Origin: an uncultured Clostridia bacterium
GTDB taxonomy: Bacteria > Bacillota > Clostridia > Christensenellales > Borkfalkiaceae
Direction of reading: 5' to 3'
Assembly: GCA_947588985.1 (NCBI GenBank)
Contig: CANQBG010000006.1
Location: 1 to 61,220, forward strand
DNA: 61,220 nucleotides
Every line of letters starts with the position of its first letter. Positions within the stretch are counted from its first letter, which is position 1. Below the pieces are notes generated by a model. That model was not told where the DNA came from, made no database searches, and saw only the letters and a list, made by a program, of their open reading frames with translations. Shown here one piece after another: positions 1 through 8,745 of this stretch. The position numbers were made by a program, and so were the translations under genes.

Positions 1-738
1 GCGCACGGCTATCGTAACGAGCGCGGCGTGGCACAGGGAATAGAAGACAGCGGCGTTCCCCGCGAGGAAATTTGGCTTACCGACAAATTATGGCCCAGCG
101 AGTATGCAAATGCGGAAGCCGCGATAGACGCTATGCTCGACCGCCTCGGCGTGGACTATATCGACCTACTGTATCTCCATCACCCCGCAGGTCCGATTTC
201 AACGATCGAAAGCGCATGGCGGGCAATGGAAAAAGCCTACCGTGAGGGCAAGATCCGCGCCCTCGGCATTTCCAACTTCGATAACCGTCCGCAGGCGTAT
301 GACGCGATCATGGACGAGGAAATCAAACCGCAGGTCATGCAGATCGAGTGCCACCCCCTCGCTCAAAGAAAGGAAACGCGGGAGCTTGCGGCGCGTGACA
401 ATATCCAAGTGGAGTGTTGGTATCCCTTAAAACACGCCGATCCCTCGCTTCTCGGAGATACAACTCTCGACGATATTGCCGAAGCGCATAATAAAAGCGT
501 CGTGCAGATCATTATCCGTTGGCACATTCAGGAAGGATTTTCGGTGATCCCCGGCTCTACCAACCCAGACCACATTGCCGAGAATATCGACGTATTTGAT
601 TTTGAACTCACGGAGGACGAAATGAACCGCATCCGTGCGCTCGATATGGGTGACAGCGGTCGTTCCTTCCGAATGGGATATAGCGACAGTTTGAGCTTTT
701 TCGGCACGAACCCGCCCGATTGGAACGGTACATTTTGA
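1..738 (+). CDS. Aldo/keto reductase, 5' end outside window
   Basis: The frame is open from base 1, so the true start lies upstream; about 245 residues are visible. The protein is a class AKR NAD(P)H-dependent carbonyl reductase. The visible part begins at the GYRNERGVAQGI stretch that holds the catalytic Tyr, then has TDKLWPSEY (catalytic Lys) and DLLYLHHPAG (His), and ends with the cofactor-side IPGSTNPDHI segment, so only the first strand and the catalytic Asp are missing. It lies 43 bases before a second reductase of the same fold, suggesting co-transcription and a tandem duplication. The substrate cannot be told from sequence. Confidence 0.9.
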   Translation, partial: AHGYRNERGVAQGIEDSGVPREEIWLTDKLWPSEYANAEAAIDAMLDRLGVDYIDLLYLHHPAGPISTIESAWRAMEKAYREGKIRALGISNFDNRPQAYDAIMDEEIKPQVMQIECHPLAQRKETRELAARDNIQVECWYPLKHADPSLLGDTTLDDIAEAHNKSVVQIIIRWHIQEGFSVIPGSTNPDHIAENIDVFDFELTEDEMNRIRALDMGDSGRSFRMGYSDSLSFFGTNPPDWNGTF

Positions 739-781
739 TAGAATTTCGGCAGCCTTCGGTTTTTCGTCATAAGGAGGAACT

Positions 782-1639
782 ATGGAATTTCGGACATTGG
801 GAGGCGGAGCGCAGATCCCTTGCCTCGGCATCGGCACTTTCCGTATCCGTCCCGAAGATTGCGAGATCTCGGTCCCCGCGGCAATCGAGGCGGGTTATCG
901 GCTCATCGACACGGCAAACGTATATCTCAACGAGAAAGCGGTCGGGCGCGGCATCAAAAAAGCGGGCGTCCCCCGCGAAGAACTCATTTTGACCACAAAA
1001 TTGTGGCCGACCGAGTTCAAATACCAAAAGGCAAAGGCGCAAATCGACGCCACGCTCAAACGGCTCGGCACCGACTATATCGACATCATGCTTTTGCACC
1101 AACAATACGGCGACGTCCTCGGCGCGTGGAAAGCGCTCGAGGAAGGCGTACGCGAGGGCAAGATCAAAACGCTCGGCGTCTCCAACTTCGATGAAAAGCA
1201 CCTTATAAAGCTGCTTGCGAATTGCACCGTAAAGCCTGCGATCATGCAGGTCGAATGCCATCCTTACTATCAGCAGACCGCCCTTCGCGAGCGACTGAAA
1301 AAGGAAAACATTGTATTGGAATCGTGGTATCCGCTCGGCAGCGGCAACAGCGGTCTCTTGGGCGAGGAAACCGTAAGAAATCTTGCCGAAAAGCATGGAA
1401 AAACGGCGGTACAGATCCTGTTGAGATGGCACGTGCAGGAGGGGTTCGTTGTGATCCCGGGATCGAAAAATCCTTTGCATATCAAAGAAAATGCGGATAT
1501 TTTCGACTTCGAACTTGACGAGGACGACATGAAGCTGATGCGCGCTCTCGACAAAAATAAGCGGTTCTTCAAGGTGCCGAAGGTTTTGCAGAGAATCATG
1601 TTCCCTCTCGGCAAGATCGATTTCGAAAAACAGCCTTAA
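782..1639 (+). CDS. Aldo/keto reductase
   Basis: This 285-residue protein is a complete AKR-fold TIM-barrel reductase of the 2,5-diketo-D-gluconate reductase type (cytosolic, NADPH-dependent carbonyl to alcohol). The full tetrad is visible: Asp43 and Tyr48 in IDTANVY, Lys73 in TTKLWP, His106 in LLHQQ. The cofactor-binding IPGSKNPLHIKEN motif is near residue 225. The start is fixed by an AAGGAGG site at 771-777. It is a paralogue of the upstream partial gene and is followed 27 bases later by a secreted flavodoxin, so the set may be a small redox operon. The physiological substrate is unknown. Confidence 0.93.
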   Translation: MEFRTLGGGAQIPCLGIGTFRIRPEDCEISVPAAIEAGYRLIDTANVYLNEKAVGRGIKKAGVPREELILTTKLWPTEFKYQKAKAQIDATLKRLGTDYIDIMLLHQQYGDVLGAWKALEEGVREGKIKTLGVSNFDEKHLIKLLANCTVKPAIMQVECHPYYQQTALRERLKKENIVLESWYPLGSGNSGLLGEETVRNLAEKHGKTAVQILLRWHVQEGFVVIPGSKNPLHIKENADIFDFELDEDDMKLMRALDKNKRFFKVPKVLQRIMFPLGKIDFEKQP

Positions 1640-1666
1640 AATGCGATAAAATTTCAGGAGGACGTT

Positions 1667-2239
1667 ATGAAAAAAATCCTAACAACATTGGCGGCGGTTT
1701 TGCTTTCTCTGTGCTTGTGCGTCGGACTTGCCGCTTGCGGCGGGGACAGCACGGTAACGCCGTCGGGTGATGTACTTGTCGTCTACTTTTCGGCAAGCGG
1801 CAATACGGGAAGAATCGCAAACTATATTGCGGAAATTACAGGCGGAACGACATTCGAGATCGAACCCGTTGTACCTTATACTTCCGCCGATTTGAGGTGG
1901 ACGGACAGCAGCAGCTGCGTCGTGCAAGAGCATAACGATCCAAACCGTAACGTAGAGCTTACCACAACGCAAGTGGAAAATTGGGACAGTTACGAAACGG
2001 TATTTATCGGCTATCCCATCTGGTGGCAAGAGGCCTCGTGGGTGGTAGATAATTTCGTCAAAGACAATGATTTTACGGGAAAGACGGTGATCCCGTTCTG
2101 CACGTCGTCAAGTTCGGGGCTCGGTAAAAGCGGCGAGCTTCTTGCGGAAATGGCGGGAACGGGCGATTGGAAAGAGGGCAAAAGATTTTCCTCGTCCGCG
2201 TCGAAAAGCGACGTCGAGGAATGGATCGCTCTCAAATGA
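1667..2239 (+). CDS. Flavodoxin-like lipoprotein
   Basis: The 190-residue protein has a lipoprotein signal (MKK, hydrophobic stretch, lipobox LAAC with Cys24), a short linker, then a flavodoxin domain: VVYFSASGNTGRIA is the FMN phosphate-binding loop and FIGYPIWWQEA the isoalloxazine loop. It should sit on the outer face of the membrane and carry electrons with FMN. Secreted flavodoxins of this kind are common in gut Clostridia beside aldo/keto reductases. The signal peptide is nearly the same as that of the next gene, at DNA level too. GGAGG precedes the ATG. The partner reductase is not identifiable here. Confidence 0.88.
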   Translation: MKKILTTLAAVLLSLCLCVGLAACGGDSTVTPSGDVLVVYFSASGNTGRIANYIAEITGGTTFEIEPVVPYTSADLRWTDSSSCVVQEHNDPNRNVELTTTQVENWDSYETVFIGYPIWWQEASWVVDNFVKDNDFTGKTVIPFCTSSSSGLGKSGELLAEMAGTGDWKEGKRFSSSASKSDVEEWIALK

Positions 2240-2288
2240 TCGGAATTCCCCACAGAACGTTTTATAAAAAATCAGGAGGATAACCCTT

Positions 2289-4223
2289 ATGAAAAAATTT
2301 ATATCTACCATTACAGCGGTATTGCTTTCCCTGTGCCTTTGCATCGGACTTGCCGCTTGCGGCGGCGGTGGTACCCATGAGGGCGATCATAATACCGACA
2401 ACCCTTACGAGAGTACGGGCGAATATCACACCGTGACGTTCGACAGTCAGGGTGGAAGCGAGGTCGAGGCGCAGACCGTTCTCGACGGCGACTACGCGCG
2501 GCAGCCGAGCCGTCCAGAAAAGGAAGGTTCCTACTTCCTACATTGGTCGGAGGAGATCGAAGGCGAACGGTTCGTGTTCACTTCCCGTATCATCACGAAG
2601 GATATGACCCTCTATGCCGTTTGGGGCGAGGCGTACACCGTGACGTTCGACACGCAGGGCGGAAGCGAGATCCCTTCGCAGTACGTTTCTCCGAATACGT
2701 CCGCCCGCAACCCCGACTCGCCCACCAAAGAGGGCTTCCACTTCCTCGGTTGGTACACTGAGGCGGAGGGCGGCGATGAGTGGAAATGGAACGACCCCGT
2801 AACGGGGAATATTACCGTCTACGCGCATTGGGAATCGGACGGCGAAACAGGCGCGACCGAAAGCCTTGAATTTTCGTTCAATAGCAGTCTTGGCGGCTAC
2901 GTCGTGACGGGCGTCGGGCAGGAATCCGATCTTCGCATTCCCGACACCAATCAAGGCAGCCCCGTCGTCGGGATCGGCAATCGGGCGTTCTACAACAAGC
3001 GCATTTCGTCCGTACAGCTTCCCGCCTCGCTTGTTTCTATCGGCACGAATGCGTTTACGCGGACAGACCTCACTTCCGTGACGATCCCCGCCTCCGTTAC
3101 GTCGCTCGGCAACTATGCGTTCAGCGAATGCAAGTCTCTCACTTCGGTAACGTTTGAAGCGGGAAGTCAGCTCGAATCCATCGGTCAACGCGCCTTTGCG
3201 GACGATTCCGCGCTTACGGAACTCACGATTCCCGCGAATGTTACGAGTATCGGAAATCGACTGATTTATAACAGCGGCGTTGCGACTATCCACTTCCTCG
3301 GAACGCGTGCGGCATGGGACGCGATCAACAAAGCGGAGAATTGGAACTACGGAAACACCGACGTCGAGGTCATTTGCTCGGACGATTCTTCGACTTCCGA
3401 ACCCACCGAACCTACTGAACCTATGGACCCCGAACCTACCGACCCAGAGCCTCAACCTACATCCACCCTTGTCTATGAGTTGAACGAGGCACAAACGGGC
3501 TATATCGTCACAGGCGACAACGGACAGAGCGAGAGGATCGTCATACCGAGTAAGCACAATGATCTCCCCGTTGTACAGATCGCAAACGACGCATTCGCCT
3601 ATTCCGTGCATCGCAGCAATATCACTTATGTGTTCATTCCGGACTCCGTGACGGAGATCGGCAGAAACGCATTCTATTCAAGACAGAGCGATCTTGTCAC
3701 CGTTGAAATAGGGCAGAATAGTCAACTCCAAAAGATAGGTGCAAACGCATTTTCGGGGGCGCGGCTTCTTGAAAGCATCTATATTCCCGCATCTGTTACG
3801 GAAATCGGCGATTCCGCTTTCAATAACTGCGGCTCGCTGGAAGAGATCGTTGTCGCAAGCGACAATGCCGTGTATTCGGGCGAGAACGGGCACCTCATTG
3901 AGAAGTCGAGCGGCACGTTGATAAGAGGCGGCTCCGATCCCGTCATTCCGAACGGCGTCAAAGTAATCGGCGAAGCGGCGTTCAGCTATGGCAAGCAGAC
4001 GACGCTTACCATTCCCGCGTCCGTTGAGTCGATCGAGAGCCGCGCCATAGCAAACAGCGAAATCAAGTCAATAACTTTCATGGGGACAGAGGCACAATGG
4101 CAGGCGATCATCGCAGCAAGTTCAAGATCGTGGGACTTCTCAAACAGAAACTTACCTGTAACTTGTGAAAACGGAGCAGCGGCTCCCACCGCTCTGCTCT
4201 CGGATCGGAAGGAGCTTGCCTGA
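2289..4223 (+). CDS. Surface lipoprotein with InlB B-repeats and BspA-type leucine-rich repeats
   Basis: This 644-residue protein has a lipobox (LAAC, Cys24), two InlB B-repeat (Flg_new) units at about residues 46-115 and 115-182 (pattern TVTFDxQGGSE ... LYAVW / VYAHW), a first LRR_5/BspA block at about 190-335 (repeats of the type VTSIGxxAFxxC, SLTSVTIPASV), a Pro/Thr/Glu-rich linker near 370-392, and a second LRR_5 block to about residue 625. It is expected on the cell surface and such proteins usually mediate binding. There is no LPXTG or other C-terminal anchor, so the lipid is the anchor. The ligand is unknown. Confidence 0.9.
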   Translation: MKKFISTITAVLLSLCLCIGLAACGGGGTHEGDHNTDNPYESTGEYHTVTFDSQGGSEVEAQTVLDGDYARQPSRPEKEGSYFLHWSEEIEGERFVFTSRIITKDMTLYAVWGEAYTVTFDTQGGSEIPSQYVSPNTSARNPDSPTKEGFHFLGWYTEAEGGDEWKWNDPVTGNITVYAHWESDGETGATESLEFSFNSSLGGYVVTGVGQESDLRIPDTNQGSPVVGIGNRAFYNKRISSVQLPASLVSIGTNAFTRTDLTSVTIPASVTSLGNYAFSECKSLTSVTFEAGSQLESIGQRAFADDSALTELTIPANVTSIGNRLIYNSGVATIHFLGTRAAWDAINKAENWNYGNTDVEVICSDDSSTSEPTEPTEPMDPEPTDPEPQPTSTLVYELNEAQTGYIVTGDNGQSERIVIPSKHNDLPVVQIANDAFAYSVHRSNITYVFIPDSVTEIGRNAFYSRQSDLVTVEIGQNSQLQKIGANAFSGARLLESIYIPASVTEIGDSAFNNCGSLEEIVVASDNAVYSGENGHLIEKSSGTLIRGGSDPVIPNGVKVIGEAAFSYGKQTTLTIPASVESIESRAIANSEIKSITFMGTEAQWQAIIAASSRSWDFSNRNLPVTCENGAAAPTALLSDRKELA

Positions 4224-4243
4224 CTGCAGACAAAGATTTCAAA

Positions 4244-5128
4244 ATGAAACGAGTTTTTGCAATACTTATTCTCCTTTTGATAGCCCTGCTTGCGGGCTGC
4301 TCTATATCGGGCGGCTCGCAAGGCGTACCCCCGCAAACGGAGAATGTGCCCTCGGACAATACCACGCCTACGATTCCCGAAGAAAAAGACGACCTCGTGA
4401 CCTACGGGACGGAAAGTTATCGCGGATTTCTCCTCGATAACGTCTATCATTCTCCGTCGGACGGCGAAATTCACTTCAATGTCTACATTCCCGCAAGCTA
4501 CACGGGAAGCGAGCCTTACGCGCTCTACTTTACGCTCCCCGGCTACGAAGGGCTGTATTTTCAGGGGGTAGGCGTCAATCTCCGTGCCGAAGGCTACGGA
4601 TTCGAGGCGCAGAAGTACAACGACAAAATGATCATCGTCGCGCCCCAGCTCTCCGATTGGGGCATGACTTCCGCGCGGCAGACGGTAGATCTCGTCCGCT
4701 ACTTCCTCTCGGCATATAATATCGACGGGACGAAAGTGTATGCAAACGGCTATTCGGGCGGCGGAGAAACCATGTCGCAGGTAATGGGGCTCGCTCCCGA
4801 ACTCTTTACGGCGTATCTGCATTGCAGCGCCCAGTGGAACGGCGATTTGAATGTTTTGGCACAAGCGAAAACGCCCGTCTATATGGCGATCGGGCGAAAT
4901 GACGAATACTACGGCTCGGCGCGGTTGATTTCTTCCTATGAACAGCTCGTTTCCATATACAGGGAACAAGGGCTCAAAGACGAGGAGATCGCAAAGCTCG
5001 CCCGATTGGACGTCAAAGAAGCGGACTATTTCTCCGGACACGGGATTTCAAATCAACATGGCGGAGGCGGATATTTTGCCTACGACGGCGAACTCATGGG
5101 CTGGCTGTTCGGGCAAATCAAGGAGTAA
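4244..5128 (+). CDS. Alpha/beta-hydrolase (esterase/peptidase-like) lipoprotein
   Basis: The 294-residue secreted lipoprotein (lipobox LLAGC, Cys19) has an alpha/beta-hydrolase domain resembling prolyl-oligopeptidase-like/PHB-depolymerase-like esterases. The likely nucleophile is Ser171 in NGYSGGGE; Asp220 (IGRNDEYY) and His272 (SNQHGGGGY) fit the other triad positions. A beta-rich N-terminal segment (residues 50-100) precedes it. It lies 21 bases after the leucine-rich-repeat gene and its stop abuts the next start, so the two esterases are probably co-expressed. The substrate is not shown; acylated plant polysaccharide is a guess. Confidence 0.82.
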   Translation: MKRVFAILILLLIALLAGCSISGGSQGVPPQTENVPSDNTTPTIPEEKDDLVTYGTESYRGFLLDNVYHSPSDGEIHFNVYIPASYTGSEPYALYFTLPGYEGLYFQGVGVNLRAEGYGFEAQKYNDKMIIVAPQLSDWGMTSARQTVDLVRYFLSAYNIDGTKVYANGYSGGGETMSQVMGLAPELFTAYLHCSAQWNGDLNVLAQAKTPVYMAIGRNDEYYGSARLISSYEQLVSIYREQGLKDEEIAKLARLDVKEADYFSGHGISNQHGGGGYFAYDGELMGWLFGQIKE

Positions 5129-7021
5129 ATGATGAAAAAAGTGATACTTGCGGCATTTGCAATTCTTCTATCCCTCGCGCTGTTTGCGGGCTGTTCCCCA
5201 AATGGTACGACCACCGGCGGCGGTTCGGGAGGTTCGGGGAGCGATCAAAACGAACAGGGCGGAACTATGAACGACCATGAGATCAATATCCCGCAAACGG
5301 GGTGGACGACGCTCGTCCCGAACGACTATAAAACCGCGGCAAGCGAAAAGGGTTCGGTTGCGCGGCTCGACTATGCCTCGAAGGACTATGTACGCGGCGG
5401 CGGAAACATCACAAAGACCGCCTATGTCTACACGCCTTACGGCTATGACGGAAACGCCGACACCCGTTACAACATTCTCTACCTCATGCACGGTTGGGGC
5501 GGTCGCGCGGGCGAATACTTCGATTTTGCATCGACGAAGAATATGTTCGACCACCTCATTGAAAACGGCGACATCGAGCCGATCATCATCGTTTCGGCAA
5601 CGTTCTATAACGAAAACAGCAGCACCGATTTTTCAAGCTCGATTCGGGAATTTCGTCAGTTTCACCGCGACTTCGAGGAAAACCTCATGCCCGCGGTGGA
5701 GGGGAGGTATCGCACCTTTGCGGCATCCACTTCCTCGGAAGATTTGAAGGCTTCCCGCGACCACCGCGCATTCGGCGGATTCTCGCTTGGGTCCGTCACC
5801 ACTTGGCTGCAATTCTGCTATGACTACGACTATATCCGCTACTTTCTCCCGATGAGCGGATCGTGCTGGTATTACGGCACCTACGGCGATTTTCAAATCG
5901 AAAACAACGTGGACTTTATCGAACAGCTCGTGAAAGACAACGACTTGGACGAGCGCGGCTATTTCATCTATCACGCCGTCGGAACGCAGGACGCGGTCAA
6001 AAGCCAAAGTATCGACATGGCGGAAGAAATGCTGACAAGGGATATTTTTACACCGGGGCACTATGTTTTCTACCAAAAGGACGGAGGTTTCCACGACTTC
6101 AACGCCGTGCAGGAATACCTCTATAACGCGCTCCCGCTGTTCTTCCCCAAAGCGGCAGAGCCCTACACGAGGGGCACAAGCATTTCCGACGTGATAAACG
6201 ATCCCGTTTTTGGGAACTACGGACGGTTGATTTTTCCCGTAAACAGCGGCTATATGAGCGGCAATACGCTCGGCGATCTGCGCCTGACTTGGTATAACTA
6301 TATCAACGCCGACAAGACGGTGGAGATCTGCAATTATATGAAGGCGCAGGCAAGCGCGGGCGAGCAGATCTTCTACGATATTTATTCGGACGAGGAGAAA
6401 GCCGCCGACCCCGCGAAAAACAACACGGGCCTCTTTTTCTTTCGCGGAAACGAAGGCGCGAAATTTGCCGTGACCTGCGCGGGCGGAGGTTGGGCGTATG
6501 TCGGCGCCATGCACGACAGTTTTCCTCACGCGCTTGAACTTTCCAAACTCGGCTACAACGCCTTTGCCATCATCTATCGCCCCGGCGAGCAGACCGCCTG
6601 CGAAGACTTGGCGCGGGCTATTACGTTCATCTTCGACCACGCGGAAGAACTCGGCGTCGAAACAAGCGGCTATTCCCTGTGGGGCGGAAGCGCGGGCGGA
6701 AGAATGGCGGCACGGCTCGGCTCCCGCGGCGCGGCAGCTTACGGCGGCGACGATCTCGAAAGACCCGCTACTTGCGTCATTCAATACACGGGGTATTCGG
6801 ACGTCGGAAACGATCCTCCGACGTACTCCTGCGTCGGCACGAGCGACGGAATCGCAAACTACCGCACCATGCAAAACAGAATTACCGCAATCAAGGCGGC
6901 GGGAACGGACGCGGAGATCGAAGTGTTTCAAGGACTTCCGCACGGCTTCGGCTTGGGGCAAGGCACCGTAGCTGAAGGCTGGCTCTCCCGCGCCGTCGCC
7001 TTTTGGGAACGCAATATGTAG
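5129..7021 (+). CDS. Two-domain secreted esterase lipoprotein (CE1-like + second alpha/beta hydrolase)
   Basis: This 630-residue lipoprotein (lipobox LFAGC, Cys22; Gly/Ser linker to about 45) carries two hydrolase domains. Residues 85-345 resemble feruloyl-esterase/CE1 enzymes: LYLMHGWGG (120s), nucleophile Ser219 in GGFSLGS, probable His322 in GGFHDF. Residues 365-630 form another alpha/beta hydrolase with an oxyanion-type segment near 450, nucleophile Ser521 in WGGSAGGR, Asp573 region, and His605 in LPHGFG. Both active sites look intact, unlike in many fusions with one dead domain. Two start codons are adjacent (5129, 5132) after AAGGAG. It ends in TAG, and the same frame continues open for 62 codons (see next entry). 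Confidence 0.87.
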   Translation: MMKKVILAAFAILLSLALFAGCSPNGTTTGGGSGGSGSDQNEQGGTMNDHEINIPQTGWTTLVPNDYKTAASEKGSVARLDYASKDYVRGGGNITKTAYVYTPYGYDGNADTRYNILYLMHGWGGRAGEYFDFASTKNMFDHLIENGDIEPIIIVSATFYNENSSTDFSSSIREFRQFHRDFEENLMPAVEGRYRTFAASTSSEDLKASRDHRAFGGFSLGSVTTWLQFCYDYDYIRYFLPMSGSCWYYGTYGDFQIENNVDFIEQLVKDNDLDERGYFIYHAVGTQDAVKSQSIDMAEEMLTRDIFTPGHYVFYQKDGGFHDFNAVQEYLYNALPLFFPKAAEPYTRGTSISDVINDPVFGNYGRLIFPVNSGYMSGNTLGDLRLTWYNYINADKTVEICNYMKAQASAGEQIFYDIYSDEEKAADPAKNNTGLFFFRGNEGAKFAVTCAGGGWAYVGAMHDSFPHALELSKLGYNAFAIIYRPGEQTACEDLARAITFIFDHAEELGVETSGYSLWGGSAGGRMAARLGSRGAAAYGGDDLERPATCVIQYTGYSDVGNDPPTYSCVGTSDGIANYRTMQNRITAIKAAGTDAEIEVFQGLPHGFGLGQGTVAEGWLSRAVAFWERNM

Positions 7022-7210
7022 ACGAGAAAGGAAATAAAACTGTATGCAGCATGTCCTATATGCGGTTATAAATTATGCAAAGGAGCCGCGGGCTCCGATG
7101 TAGATATTTTATGCCCTCGTTGCGGTCGGCCGGTACGAATTATCATTACCGTAAGCGGAGCAAAAACGGAGATCATAGATTCCACGAAAAAACCAAAAGA
7201 CAGTTTATAA
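7022..7210 (+). pseudogene. Zinc-ribbon (Com-like) reading frame without a normal start
   Basis: The 62 codons after the TAG of the esterase gene, in the same frame, encode a zinc-ribbon-like pattern: CPICGYKLCKG ... DILCPRCGRPVRI, i.e. two Cys-X-X-Cys pairs 18 residues apart. This resembles the small Com-family translational regulator peptides often found in prophages and mobile elements. There is no ATG, GTG or TTG at the expected place; the only candidates are ATA at 7034 or CTG at 7040, the latter 7 bases after AAAGGA. It may be a decayed remnant, a gene with a rare start, or a readthrough extension of the esterase. I cannot decide which. Confidence 0.45.
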
Positions 7211-7225
7211 TTTATCTTTTAATAA

Positions 7226-7408
7226 TTTGTCCTATGTTTGGAAACGCGGATCGTATAGACCGTGTCCGCAAAGTAATCTTGCTTTTTTGCGGATTTTACA
7301 CCCGATGATTTACACCCGCATTACAGCACGAGCGGCAACGCCGCGAAGTATTCCCGTTCTTCGCCTACGGCGCGTGAGTCGCTTTCATTTGTCCGATGTT
7401 TGGAGACG
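7226..7408 (+). repeat. Imperfect direct repeat pair in a gene-free stretch
   Basis: TTTGTCCTATGTTTGGAAAC (7226-7245) and TTTGTCCGATGTTTGGAGAC (7388-7407) match at 18 of 20 positions and are 162 bases apart. The 140 bases between them show no convincing gene; they contain a GC-rich hairpin-prone piece with CTTCGCCTACGGC, a 13-mer also present (reverse strand) beside tRNA-Thr at 33.85 kb. The second copy lies just upstream of the malic enzyme promoter. This may mark the edge of an inserted segment. Confidence 0.5.
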
Positions 7409-7426
7409 AAAATAGCCGGATACCGC

Positions 7427-7455
7427 TTGACCTTTTGGGAAAAAATTGCTATAAT
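7427..7455 (+). promoter_or_regulatory. SigmaA-type promoter for malic enzyme
   Basis: TTGACC (7427-7432), 17 bases, TATAAT (7450-7455), preceded by TTGC. It is about 24 bases upstream of the malic enzyme start codon. Confidence 0.85.
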
Positions 7456-7478
7456 ATGGTCAGAAAAGGAGAAAGGCT

Positions 7479-8654
7479 ATGAATTACAGAGAAGAATCGC
7501 TCAAAAAGCACGGAGAATGGAAGGGGAAGATCGAAGTCAAGGCGCGCGTGCCCGTCGGCAGCCGCGAGGAGCTTTCGCTCGCATATACGCCCGGGGTCGC
7601 GGAGCCCTGCCTCGCCATTCAAAGCGATCCGGAGAAGAGTTTCGAACTCACCCGCCGCTGGAACACCGTCCCCGTCATCACCGATGGGACGGCCGTTTTG
7701 GGGCTCGGGGACATCGGTCCCGAGGCAGGCATGCCCGTGATGGAGGGCAAGTGCGCCCTCTTTAAGGCCTACGGCGATGTGGACGCCTTCCCGCTCTGCA
7801 TCCGCTCCAAAGACCCCGATGAGATCGTGCGCACCATCGAACTTCTCGCGGGCTCCTTCGGCGGTATCAACCTCGAGGACATCGCCGCGCCGCGGTGCTT
7901 CGAGATCGAACAGCGCCTCATTCGCGACCTCGATATCCCCGTCTTTCACGACGACCAGCACGGCACGGCCGTCGTCACCGCCGCAGCTCTTCTGAACGCC
8001 CTCAAACTCGTGAAAAAGCAGATCGGCTCGGTGCACGTCGTCATCAACGGGGCGGGCGCCGCGGGGACGGCGATCGCGAAATTCCTGCTCAGAATGGGGG
8101 TGGGGGACATCGTCCTCTGCGACCGGCAGGGCATCCTCTGCGCCGGGGACCGGCAGCTTTCGGGCGCCAAGGCGGAGATCGCGGGCCTCACCAATCGCGC
8201 CTTAAAGACCGGTACGCTCGCAGACGCCATGCGGGGCGCAGACGTGTTTATCGGCGTCTCCGGCCCCAACTGCGTCACGAAGGAGATGGTGCGCTCGATG
8301 AAGCAAGACGCCATCGTGTTCGCCTGCGCCAATCCGACCCCCGAAATTTCCTATGAGGACGCATTGGAGGCGGGAGCGGCCGTCGTGGGGACGGGTTCCT
8401 CCGAGAAGCCCAACCAGATCAACAACGTCCTCGTGTTCCCCGGGCTCTTCCGCGGTGCGCTCGACGTCCGCGCGACGAAGATCAACTTCGAAATGATGAT
8501 GGCGGCCGCCACGGCCATCGCCGCGTGCGTTCCCGAGGATGCGCTCACCCCCGGCCACATCCTTCCCTTTGCCTATGAGAAGGCCGCCCACACGGCCGTA
8601 TCCAAAGCGGTCTCCGCCGCAGCCGCTCATAGCGGCGTCGCCAAGCGTCCGTAA
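7479..8654 (+). CDS. NAD(P)-dependent malic enzyme (oxaloacetate-decarboxylating)
   Basis: The 391-residue cytosolic enzyme converts malate to pyruvate and CO2 with reduction of NAD(P). It has the short bacterial form: AYTPGVAEPC (catalytic Tyr, about residue 36), MEGKCALFK (catalytic Lys near 90), INLEDIAAPRCFEIE and PVFHDDQHGT (metal ligands, about 135-165), then the Rossmann motif INGAGAAGTA near 190. Length is normal for the family. The start follows AAGGAG. It is monocistronic, with its own promoter at 7427 and a terminator directly after. Cofactor preference cannot be set by eye. Confidence 0.95.
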   Translation: MNYREESLKKHGEWKGKIEVKARVPVGSREELSLAYTPGVAEPCLAIQSDPEKSFELTRRWNTVPVITDGTAVLGLGDIGPEAGMPVMEGKCALFKAYGDVDAFPLCIRSKDPDEIVRTIELLAGSFGGINLEDIAAPRCFEIEQRLIRDLDIPVFHDDQHGTAVVTAAALLNALKLVKKQIGSVHVVINGAGAAGTAIAKFLLRMGVGDIVLCDRQGILCAGDRQLSGAKAEIAGLTNRALKTGTLADAMRGADVFIGVSGPNCVTKEMVRSMKQDAIVFACANPTPEISYEDALEAGAAVVGTGSSEKPNQINNVLVFPGLFRGALDVRATKINFEMMMAAATAIAACVPEDALTPGHILPFAYEKAAHTAVSKAVSAAAAHSGVAKRP

Positions 8655-8670
8655 GAAAATACAAAAATAA

Positions 8671-8705
8671 AACGCCGTACCTCGGACATGGGTGCGGCGT
8701 TTTTG
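8671..8705 (+). terminator. Intrinsic terminator after malic enzyme
   Basis: ACGCCGTACC pairs with GGTGCGGCGT (10 bp, one G-T) around an 8-base loop, followed by a run of five T. An A-rich stretch on the other side may let it also serve the converging lipoprotein operon. Confidence 0.85.
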
Positions 8706-8745
8706 CTCTGTAAGGGAATAAATTTCTTAAAATGCGAAATATGTT

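Noticed and set aside
5129-7021. Assembly fusion of two separate esterase genes
   Set aside because: There is no ribosome site or start between the domains and the linker region is continuous, so a true fusion is more likely.
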